Positions 45,101 to 57,100 of a stretch of DNA of 64,000 bases are shown in pieces (the first letter of the stretch is position 1; every line of letters begins with the position of its first letter). The position numbers and the translations under genes were made by a program. The stretch is from assembly GCA_002914845.1 (NCBI GenBank), contig JXTC01000026.1, positions 458,047-522,046 on the forward strand, given 5' to 3'. The DNA comes from Trema orientale (Eukaryota > Streptophyta > Magnoliopsida > Rosales > Cannabaceae). Under the pieces are notes generated by a model. The model did no database searches. It saw only the letters and a list, made by a program, of their open reading frames with translations, and was not told the origin of the DNA.

Positions 45101-48100
45101 CTAAAAGAGGAATATCAAACCTCGCTTTGGTGCATTTGCTCGAATTTCCTTGCCTTTATGCCTTGGGTTTTTCCTTCTAGGAGCCATTGGATAAAAGATA
45201 AGATGATAGAACAGAGACTCAAAAACACAACCCCAAATTCAGATTCTAGGGTTTTAGAGAATGAAAAATCTGAATTTGATGCAAAAGGAGTATGAAAGAC
45301 AATGAATAAGAGTTGAAAAGCGATGAAATTGACTCTGGCTGGGAGAAAATTGGGCAATTTAGAGAGAAATTTGAGTGGGAATGAGAAGAGAGAGTTTTAG
45401 GGTTAGAGAGAGAGTTTTCGGTGGAGAGAGAGAGAAAAAGTGAGCAGAAAAATGTTGAAACGACTTAAAAACACGCGGAACTGCACGTTTTCGGTACTCT
45501 ATGAAAATTGGTTTTCGGTCTACTGAAAACTGGTTTTCGGTCTACCGAAAACAGTAGTGAGAAAGTGCTTTCCAGGGCACCTTTTTCGGTCTGCCAATTC
45601 CCCTGTTTTTGCAGTTTTTCATATAAAACCAGTTTAAAACGATGGAAACGGTTAAACTAACAATAAAAACATTTAAAAATCAACAATATAGACATCATAT
45701 AAAGCAAATCAAACAACTTTTAAACACAAAAAAAATGAAAAATCAATAAAGCTCATTATGATTAATCATGCCAAGTTCTCTACGAATCATGCAAAAACGA
45801 TCCTCGCTAAGAGGTTTAGTGAAAATATCAGCTAGTTGTTTTTCCGTGCATACAAACTCAAGTACAATGTCACTTTTTTGTATATAATCACGAAGAAAAT
45901 GATATCTAATATCAATATGCTTAGCATGTGAATGCAAAATTGGATTTTTGGACAAATTGATAGCACTAGTATTATCACATTTAATAGGCACACGATTATA
46001 ATTCATTCCAAAATCCATTAGTGTTTGTTTCATCCAAAGAATTTGAGCACAACTACCAGCAGAGATATATTCGGCTTCAGCAGTAGAAAGAGCAACAGAA
46101 TTTTGTTTCTTGCTAAACCAAGACACAAGTGAATAACCAAGAAAGTGACAAGTGCCACTAGTGCTCTTGCGGTCGGTTTGACAACCGGCAAAGTCCGTAT
46201 CCGAAAAACTAGTAATGTTAAAGTGTGTGCCTTTTGGATACCATAATCTTAGGTTCATAGTACCATGCAAATATTTCAAAAATACGTTTTACTGCACTAA
46301 GATGTGATTCCTTAGGATTAAGATTGAAATCTAGCGCATAGACAAACACTAAAATAATATATCCAGTCTACTAGCCGGTAAGTAAAGAAATGATCCGATC
46401 GTACCTCGATATTTGGTTATATCCACTGCTTTATCATTTTCGTCTTTATCAAGCTTGATTGAAGAGCTCATAGGTGTTCTCATTGACTTGGAGTTCTGCA
46501 TATCAAATTTCTTCAACATATCCTTGATGTACGTGGAATGATTTATGAAAATACTTTCTTTGCCTTGTTTGATTTGGAGTCCAAGGAAGAAATTGAGTTA
46601 TCCCATCATGCTCATCTCAAACTCATTGTGCATACACTTAGAAAATTCTTCACAAAGAGAAACATTAGTAGCACCAAATATAATATCATCAACATAAATT
46701 TGGACTATAATCATCTCTCCTCTTTTTCTTTTTATAAAAAGAGTAGTATCCGCTTTTTCTATAATAAAACCATTTAAAATCAAGAATTTATTTAATCTAT
46801 CATACCAAGCTCTAGGAGCTTGCTTGAAATCGTAAAGAGCCTTTTTTAATTTAAAAATATGATCTGGATACTTGTGATTTTGAAAACCGGGGGGTTGGAC
46901 TACATATACTTCTTCTAAAATGTATCCATTTAGAAATGCACTCTTAACATCTATTTGGTATAAGATAAAATTCTTATGACATGCAAATGCTAAGAGCATC
47001 CTTATGGATTCTAATCTTACTACGGGTGCGAAGGTTTCTTCATAATCGATACCTTCTTCTTGATTGAAACCTTGAGCTACTAGTCTAGCTTTGTTTCTCA
47101 CAATCACCCTATGTTCATCTACTTAAAAATTATTTTTAAGGACTCATTTAGTTCCAATAACTAATTGTTCCTTAGGTCTTGGAGCTAATTCCGATACATC
47201 ACTCCTTTCAAATTGATTTAATTCTTCTTGCATAGTTAAGATTCATGATTCATCTTTTTCGACATCTTTAAAATTTTTTGGTTCAATTTGAGAGATAAAG
47301 GCCATGTTGTTGCAAATATTTCTAAGTGATGTTCTAGTCTCGACTCCTTGTAAGGGGTCACCTAGAATTTGGTCTTTAGTATTCAAAATAAAACATTTGC
47401 AACCAAAAACTTTAAAATAGCCAATGTTGGGTTTTTTACCATTCCAAAGCTCATAAGGTGTCTTGTTCAACATTGGCCTTATCATAACTCTATTTACAAT
47501 ATGACAAGCGGTACTAATCGCTTCAGCCCAAAAATATTTTGGCAAATCATTTTCATTTGGTATGCTTCTTGCCATTTCTTATAGAGTTTTATTTTCTTTC
47601 TACTACATTTTGTTGTGGAGTTCTAGGAGCTGAAAAATTATGATCAAAACTATTTTTGTAGCAAAAAGCTTCCATTTCATCATTTTCAAACTCATCACCA
47701 TGATCACTTCTAATAGATGTGATGTTATAGCTTTTTTTATTTTGTACCTTCTTACAAAAGATAGTAAGTACATTTAAAACATCGTTTTTATAAGCAATAA
47801 GTAGAATCCAAGTTAGTATTGAAAAATTACCAACTATCACAAAAGCATAATGTTTTCCACCAAGACTAGCTATTCTTGATGGTTCAAATATATCCATGTG
47901 AAGTAGTTGTAAGGGTCTAGAAGTGGTAATGGAGTTTTTGGATTTAAAAGAGTTTTTTACTTGTTTTCCAAATTGACATGCATCACAAACTGCTTTTTTC
48001 AAAAAGTAAACTAGGTAAACCACTAACAAGGTTTTTCTTTGAAAGTTTAGAAATAGTATTCATGTTAGCATGTCTAAGTCTTCTATGCCAAAACCAAGAA

Positions 48101-51100
48101 TCATCTTTTAAAACTGAAAAACATTTATCTTGACTAAAATATTTTTTAATATCAATAGTATAAACATTATCTTTTCTTTCTCCTTAAAAAATAATTTCTG
48201 TTGAACAAATATTCTCAATCAAGCACTTGGACGGCTCAAAAATAACTCGATAACTTTTATCACATAGTTGACTTATACTAAGCAAATTGTGTTTAAGACT
48301 GTCACCAAGCAAAACATTTTCTATGATAGGTGAGGAAGTAGAACCAATGTTACCTATACTCAAAATTTTGCCTTTGGCATTGTCTCCAAAAGTAACATGT
48401 TCTCCATTTCTTTTTGTAATTGATGGAAGTAAGGAGTAGTCTCCGGTCATGTGTTTGGAGCAACCACTATCCAAGAATAAAAAATTCTTCTTCTTTTGTA
48501 CCTACAAGTAAGAATCAAACTTTGATTTTTGGTACTCATACTAATTTGAATCCTTGAGTGTTAGTTCTACATTCTTTTGGTACCCATGCTAGTTTTCCAT
48601 CAAAATATGCATTTTTCTTTACAAAGCATGAAAAACTAGTGTGTCCATCTTGATTGTAATAAGTGCAAGTGTGCTTTGTGTCACTTGTACTAGCTTTAAC
48701 AAAATAGGCTTTGAGGTATTTTTGTTTTATGGAAGATTTATACCCAATACCTCTTTTCTCAAAAATACATTTTTGTCCACCACGCATCATGTCAAAATTT
48801 TTCTTTCCATTCAAATTTGTGGACAATATTAGTCAAGTAAAAAATCTTGTCATTCAAGGAAGTATTTTCTTTAGACAAAAGATTACAATTATTTTACAAG
48901 ATAATTTTACTTCCTTATCTTTTGTAAACTCTTCAACTATTTTTGATAAACTCAAAATTTCATTTTTGAGAGCATTATTCTTGAAAATGAGTTTTTCATA
49001 GTTTTTGTGTAAATCATTGAAATTATTCAATAAACTCTCATGATAAATCATAATCACTATCATTTTCACTGCTAGTATCACTATCATCAAGAGATTCAAT
49101 TTTAGGTTCAAGAGAGCTTACCTCATTTTCTATTGCCATGAAGCATATGTTGGCAATTTCTTCTTGTACTTTGCCATCGGATTCTTCTTCTTCACTATGA
49201 TCCCAAGTGGCCTTCATTGCCTTCTTTCTCATCTTTCTTCTTAGAGGGTATTCGTTCTTCATGTGTCTGGGTTTCTTGCATTCAAAGCAAGTGATGGAAT
49301 CAACCTTCACTTTCTTCTCTCGAAAGTCATTGCCTTTGGTGTTCTTCTTGAAATTCTTCTTTTTGGAGTTTAAGTACTTCTTGTAACTCTTGGTAACTAA
49401 GGCAATGTCTTCTAGCTCACTATCCACAAATTCTTATTCTTCCTCATTACTTTCTTGCATGGCGGCTTTAAGACCGATTCCTTTCTTTTTTTTCTCCTCC
49501 ACTTCATCTTCATTTGTTTCCTTCATAAGGATTTCATGGGTCATGAGGGAACCCATAAGTTCTTCAAGAGTTTGCTAAGGTCTTTTGCTTCTTGAATAGC
49601 CACTACCTTACTTTGATATGCTCTAGGAAGACTTCTAAAGATTTTGCTCACCAACTCACCATTTGGAAATATTTTTCCTAGAGCACCAAGAGAGTTAATA
49701 ATAGTAGTGAATCTAGTAAACATTTGAGAAAAAGATTCATCCGTTCCCATTTTGAACAACTCATAGTTTCTAGTAAAAATATTAATTCTAGTTTCTTTCA
49801 TAGAGTTAGTTCCTTGATAAGAAACTTCTAGCATGTTCCATAGTTCATGTGCATCTCTAACCTTTTCAACATTGTTATAAATATTCCTATCTAAACCACA
49901 CATAAGAATATTTCTAGCTCTTTCATTTTTTGTGAAAGTGATTTTATCTTTTTCATCATATTCCTCTATTTCTTTTTCTACTTCTCTACCATCAACAATT
50001 TTAGTTATTTTCAATGAACCTTTAGTGATAATATACCATAAATCAAAATCAATAGATCTAAGATAAATGTCCATCCGGTTTCTTTAATAGTTAAAATCAC
50101 TTCCATTGAAAAATGGTGGTTTAGAAGGTAACAACCCCTCGTATTGAAAAGAAAAGTTATTTGGGCTAGCCATCTCAAAAACGGTTAAGTTTCAAAAATT
50201 TGAGCACCAATCTCTGATACCAATTGTTAGCCCAAGATTAGCTAACCCAAGAGAAGGGGGTGAACTGGGTTTTAAAAACTTTTGCGAACTTTTCTTGATA
50301 AGCAAGTAAATTATGCAAGTAACAACAATATCAAGTAAAAATAGCTAAATAGCATGCATAAACTCAAGGTAAATAAATTAAAGAGATAGGGATAGAGAAA
50401 TGTAAACACTATTTTTACGAGATTCAATAAACACGACAGTTTGTCTACATCCCCAACTCTTGGCATCCCACTTCGAGCTTTCCACTATCGGATCAAGAGA
50501 ATGGGCTTAACCGACTCTTTTACACAGCGAGTGATTTCTCCTTAGGTACACTCAAGCCTTTATAATAGTCTTGAATCTGGCTCTATCACGCTTAACTCGG
50601 ATTGTTTAGACTCCGGTGTCAATCTCACCTAAACTGGGTTGTTTATGAATCCGGTATCAACCTCACCTCACAAATACAATTTGGTTTTTGTTTGTTGAAA
50701 CACTCAATTAGAATCTTTCTAATGGAAATAATTGATACAAGGTAAGCCTAGAGAGAATAAACGTGAACATAAGATATAATCTAGTTTGACTCAAGTGATT
50801 TTTGTGAAAAGGCGGATTTGAAAGTTTGAATCACAAAAATTAATTTGAACAACTTGAATGTATGATTAAAGCAATGTAGGAATGTTCAAAAGTTGTTTCA
50901 AGTGTTAGAAAAGCTTATATTTATAGACTATGAAAATTAGCCGTTTTAGACTGTTTGACAGACAGTCTGTCATTTTCGATAAACCGAAAATGCACTTTTG
51001 GTCGACCGAAAATACTAGCAATTGAAAGTGTAGTTCTAACGGTCGAATTTGAAAATTTGTCAAAAATTGGATAGAGAATCGGTAGACCGAAAATGAGAAT

Positions 51101-54100
51101 CGGTCTGCCGAAAATACCTGAGAGCATGTTTTGATTTTTATTTCAAGTCTTTGTGCATTTTCGGTCTATCGAAAATACAAGCCATTGAAAGTGCAGTTTT
51201 AATGGTCAAATTTGAAAATCTGTCAAAAATTGGACAGAGAATCGGTAGACTGAAAATGAGAATCGGTCTGCCGAAAATACCCGAGAGCATGTTTTAATTT
51301 TTATTTCAAGTCTTTTCGGATTCTTTTCAAAATTGTGACTTCTGAAATTGATTTTTATGAAATATGGATACTATAGGTCTTGTATTCTTGAATTTTATCT
51401 TCAAGCTCTTCTCCACAATCCATCTTGAATATCTTGTGATCCTTTCAATTTAGATTGCTACACACTCAAGTAGATTGTTAGTTCTTAATCATATGTTTGT
51501 TAGTTTCAAAACATGAGTATAAGATTGATTATACAAAACATGAGTCAACACTACGAAGATATTATTTGTTGCTAAGTCTTTCAGTTTTTATTTGCGTTCG
51601 TAAATTTCATTTGAGACTTAAACGTAAATGTTGCCTCTTTGCTATAGGTGAGGACTATGAAGACCAAAGATCACTATGAGATGAGAGAATATAATATTGA
51701 TGTGCTTGAAGACGACAAAGATTCTTCTTTTCATGCAAAAGGAAGGCCGTATCCTATTTACCCTTCAAAAGGAGGCTTAAAACCTAACTTTTTGAGGGAC
51801 ATTGTTGCAAGGTTTGTTCCTTTATATAGCTTACCTGTAACAACATAGCAAGGCCACTCCCTCTGGCGGCGTCTCCGCATTTGGAGTCTCGTATTTTTGG
51901 CCCTTACTATAAAATAAGTTGTAGTTGACCTCTTCTCTTTAGTTGTTTCCCTTTTCTCTTGCTTTCTTCAATTGCATCAATTGTGTATAAACTACTGCTT
52001 TCCTATCTTGTTTGTAACTTCTATAAAATGCATTTACTCGAAGGGACATTTCTGCATTAATGATGACTGATTTATTTCCTGTAAAATGGAACGTAATATC
52101 GAAGTTTTTAGTGCCATTTTTGATATGTGACTTAAATTCTTTACACCTGTCGAGGACTGTGGCATTTTAGAGTGATTTGATCACCCCATTACTTCAGCAC
52201 AGGTGCCCTTGAAGTTCATCACTCTATTACTTCAGCACAGGTGCCCTTGAAGTTCTTCACTATAAAACGATATGTTGGATGGATGTTACTCCACGCTTCT
52301 ATGTTTAACATTGATACTCTTTAGGGAAAATCAAAAGAGATTGCGGCAAGTTTATCTGATACCTGAAGTTTATTATATCATGTGAAGATCCCAATTAGTT
52401 GGATACTTTATAGAAACGTGATTTGAAATGGACTGCTTGGTCAACATTGTTCATGACCCACTTTTTTCTCTGCTGATTTCTGTCCTTTTGCATTGTTTTG
52501 GTCCACTTAAGAAAATGATTAGTCAGTAATTTGTTTGTTAGCATGTGTTTACGGCAATTTATCTAACCACCCCTGCCCCCACTTCCTTTTTTCTTTTTGG
52601 ACAGTGCTTTACAAGCTTTGCCTGTAAATGTTGATCCCATTCCTAGAAGTATTATTCAAGACTTTGGACTGCCAAGTCTTTATGATGTAAGTGCATTTCT
52701 TTTAGGGATTTTAGCTTTTGCAACATATACTTGGCTACCTATATGAATGTAGAACAAAGGCCACTTATTATTCATAAGTTTGATTACTTGGCATCAAAAG
52801 AAGTTTTACTTTCTTTTCCCCCCATTATTGGGTGCACCTTAGTGGACAGTTGAGATCTGTCGGGTGTGTATGCGTTAGATGCTGACGGGAGAATTTCTCT
52901 TAGAAGTATGTTTTTTTAAGTTCTGAACTCTGAAATGACTTAAATCCATTGTAGCAAGCTTGAGTTTTGATCTCTAGGCCATAGTTTCCTTTTTAGTCTC
53001 GAGGCTAACATGAGATGTGAGTCAATAGTAGAAGTAACATGTTATTCATTTTCTATGACTGGGATATAGTCACTATATTCTGTAATTTTTGAGTCTTCAT
53101 GAGAAAAGAGAGAGAAGAAGAAATAAGGGGTTTTGGAAGCTTGTTTTACTTTTGTTTCTGTTTTTGTCCCTTCTTTTTTTTTTTTAAAAAAAAACTAAAT
53201 TTAGTGGGCAATATTAGCAGCTTACGTTGAACAGTGCAACTTATGTGTGGGTTTATGCAGCCATGTGATCATAAGCTACATCAGTTGGTATTTTGTGTGC
53301 ATGTTGATATTCTTATCAGAGAGTTTTAAGCCTTCGTCAATAATGTAGGCATATTATGGGATTCACCAGCCAAAGGATATCAATGAGGCTGATTTGGCTC
53401 GGAGGAGGCTTATATTTGACGAGTTCTTTTACTTGCAGGTGATCCTAGTTTACCTTCAATGCTGTTTCGTGTTATGGAAGAATCTATGGCAAAGCAACTT
53501 TTCAAAACATTAACATATTTGGCAGTTTAATTTTGAGAAATGTTCTGTTTCATATCTGAACTTGATGGAATTTCTAAGGGTAATGATGTGCTCTCTTTTT
53601 ATGCAATGGTCAAATATTGTCTTGAACTAACAGTTGTCAATCTCTTCAGCTTGGCCGTTTGTTCCAAATGCTTGAAAGTCTTGGTACAAAAATTGAGAAA
53701 GATGGATTACTCGATAAGTATAGGAAACCAGAAAGCAATGCTGCCTATATGCAGGAATGGTCTAGTCTGACCAGAGAGTTTGTGAAAGCTCTTCCATATT
53801 CCCTTACTGCTAGTCAGCTAAAAGCTGTTTCCGAGATTATTTGGGATCTTAAACAACCAGTCCCTATGAATCGGCTCTTGCAGGTTTGACTTTCACATGA
53901 ATGTGTTCTTCATTTGCAAAAAGTGCACCTGCTGAATTCAGTTTCTTTTAGGTTCAAATTTTAATTTCAAGCATGCATAAATGCTGATTTACTCGTATTC
54001 TGTTCAGATTTACCTTATTATAAGTGTTTAACAAAGATCATTTTACCGTTTTAGGACTAACAATGATTTGGTGGCAAATTGTATGTGAATTTTATGGGCT

Positions 54101-57100
54101 TGGGATTTTTTCCCGTCTCTTTCTTGTCCTTCGTACAATTAAATTGACAAGAACAATGTTCTAAAACTTTTTATTAAGCTAAGTTCCAAGGTATTTGGAA
54201 AATAACCCACACCACAGAAGTTTAGAAAAAGTTTTTGAGAGAATTTTTACACTGCTCTCTGTTTTAAGCATCTTTGCTTAAACCTATTGTAAGCTCTACT
54301 GTTATTTGAGGGTCCTCTGTTTTGGCTTCTACTTTACCTTTACCTCCAGTGTTTAGGCTCTAGCTGTAGCTCAAGCTAGGCAATGAGGATGGATGCCCTG
54401 CATTTTCTAATCTGGTGCATTTCATAAGTTTGGGATTGCTGGAACTTAATGATAGTGCTTGTGTTTCAAATGACTGTGGGGCTCTTATTTCCTAAATTTA
54501 GGAATGAATATTCCACCTGATTCCACTTGGGGTTTCTCGGATGAGATCTTTCATTGGATTTTTTTAATTACTTTTGCTGATGTGGAATAACCTTCAGCAA
54601 ACTTCTTTCAATTTGGAAAATTGCTCCCTTTACCCCGCTGCTCAATTATTTCTCATTTCCTATGCCATTAATCAAACCCAAAAAATGGGTAAAAAAGTGA
54701 AATTGCTTTCTTCAAGTTGATTTTGTTGCATAATGCGCGTCAAATTATTATAGAATAGTGGGAAAAAGAAGTTCTTTTTTGACAATATGCTACAATTCCC
54801 TTTTTTAGGGTGATGTTGGATGTGGGAAGACTATAGTGGCTTTTTTGGCATGCATGGAAGTTATTGGCTCTGGATATCAGGTTGGTTTTATGAATCTGAT
54901 TATACAAAATTTCGGGTTGTGCCTGTAAACTATAAGGATAATCAATTTTTTATTCTGTATCTGTTTTGTTTTCTTTGTTTTTTATAGTCTGAAATAGGAG
55001 AAAAATAAAGGCAATCAGCTATGCTTTCTTATAATTCAAATGACTGACTACACAATACTTTTATAGACTAGGTCAGATACATCAGAAACCTAACCTTAGC
55101 CTGAAAAATAGGAACTGAAAAATACAAAATCAGTTTAGGAGATAATTACTTAATATATCTCCTAAGTAGATGGACAAAAAATCGGCAACATAATCTGAAA
55201 TATCTCAGACAACTAACTAAGAAAACAAACCATAAATATCCTAAAATATCCAACAACTTTTTTTGTTTTAAATATAATATAATTTAATTTAATTTTTTCT
55301 TAGAATTAATTTCATTAACCTTCTCCTTTGAAATCATTGTGATGTCTAATTGTGGTCTATTGTCTCTTGCTGATCCGTAGGCAGCTTTCATGGTTCCAAC
55401 TGAGTTGCTTGCAATCCAGCACTATGAGCACTTCAATAATTTGCTTAAAAGCGTGGAGGAAGTTGAGTGCAAACCTTCTGTTGCTTTACTAACAGGTTCA
55501 ACCCCATTAAAACAAGCACGGATGATTCGTAAGGCATGGATTATCATCTTGTTCCTTTACTTTCGTACTTGTAATTTTTAGGGTCTTACCACTGAAATCA
55601 TGGATTCAGGATCTCCAAACTGGAGACATATCAATGGTCATTGGAACCCACAGTTTAATAGCTGAAAGTGTGGAGTTCTCTGCACTGCGGATTGCTGTGG
55701 TGGATGAGCAACATCGTTTTGGTGTGATCCAGAGAGGAAGGTTTAATAGCAAGGTGATCTGTTTGAATATGATTAAAATGGTGGTTGTGGTTAATGCATG
55801 AGTATTTCTTTAGAGATCTTGTCTAAAAAAAAAGAAGGAAAACAATTGCATGTGTTCATGTATATTAATACTACTTTCAGGTGATTATCTATTTATTTGT
55901 TTAATTTTTTTGGAGGGGGTGGGGGGTGGGGGTGGGATGCATGTGTTTTGCATTTCATGTGATATTCATATTAGAATGTCCAGTTTCTCACTATGGTGCA
56001 ACGAAGCCCCAACATGTACATGGTAACAAGAGGATCTTTTCAGAAACAAAGATGGTGACGTAAAAGTTAAAACCCTGCTAAGCAAAGTTTTGAGAGAAAG
56101 TGGATGGATCCAAATACAATGTTTTGAAATGGAGGAAATTCACTTTTGTGTAAAGTACTTTAGGGGTTTCAACATGCTACAAAATACCTGTCGTATGTTG
56201 TCTTTCCATGCATCAGATAGTAGGACCTTAAGCTTTCGAGGGTGGGTTTGGGTGATTGGGATGTGGTCCCTTGTTGTCTAACTATTTCATTGCAAAGTAA
56301 GAGTTGCATGCTTTCACATGTTACCTCATAACTAGTGGTTTTACATTTTACATCATCTTCGTATGTGATATATTGCTAATGCATGCTTTGTTGAGGTGTT
56401 CCATTTATTTACTTTTTAATTTTAACTGCCATTAATGTCTGTACAATACATATGAGTGATTCTATTGGCACGATGTCAGTGCAGAAGGCTGACTTTAGCT
56501 TAATATGTTCTGTTATCCAAACCCTCTCGGGCACTGAAATGCTCTTTTGGATGCATTTGAAGAGCTGCTACCAATTAATTCTTCAAAAATTGTGATTCTA
56601 TGGTTAGAAAAGGTTAAGAGGAGAGTTTTTTTTTTTGATAATTAATAAAGGAGAATATTTAAGTCTTGTCATATATGGCTAATCTCAACACCTCTGTCTG
56701 CAAATGAGATCATGATGGTCATATGCTTTAAAGAAGAACTTGAACTCACAAACGTTTATGATCATATATATTATGGCTTCTTTTAACTGCGACAATGATT
56801 TGTGAGTAACTTGGGGAGCTCTGCCTGCAGTTATATAATACTGCCCTAGGTCCAAGATTCGCAACAGCAAATTTAGATGAGACCTCAAAAGGTGATAATT
56901 ATATGGCTCCTCATGTTCTTGCCATGTCTGCCACTCCAATCCCGAGGACGCTTGCTCTGGCATTATATGGAGATGTGTCACTGACGCAAGTATGTAAATG
57001 TTTCTATCAGGCTTACAATTAAATTTCATTTTGGTCCCTGAAATGATTTTTTTTTATGACAAGTAGGTCCTTCTAATGCAAAGTTACAGTAAAATTCAAC

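Larger units (their letters stand above)
42211..51550 (-). mobile_element. Ty1/copia LTR retrotransposon (element B) in RECG intron 6, antisense
   Basis: It has two LTRs (42211-43583 and 50225-51550), an initiator-Met-type primer-binding site beside the right LTR, a polypurine tract beside the left one, and gag, protease, integrase, RT and RNase H on the minus strand in copia order. A further ~2.1 kb between RNase H and the 3' LTR contains extra ORFs. Flanks are CTACT before and CTACG after, a 5-bp target duplication with one change. Reading frames are broken in several places. Confidence 0.93.
41559..51647 (+). other. RECG intron 6 (10,089 bp) enlarged by a retrotransposon
   Basis: Donor CAG|GTGAGT at 41559 and acceptor GCTATAG|GTG at 51647 keep phase 0 between exons 6 and 7. 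Without the copia element the intron would be about 750 bp. It is by far the longest RECG intron. Confidence 0.85.
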
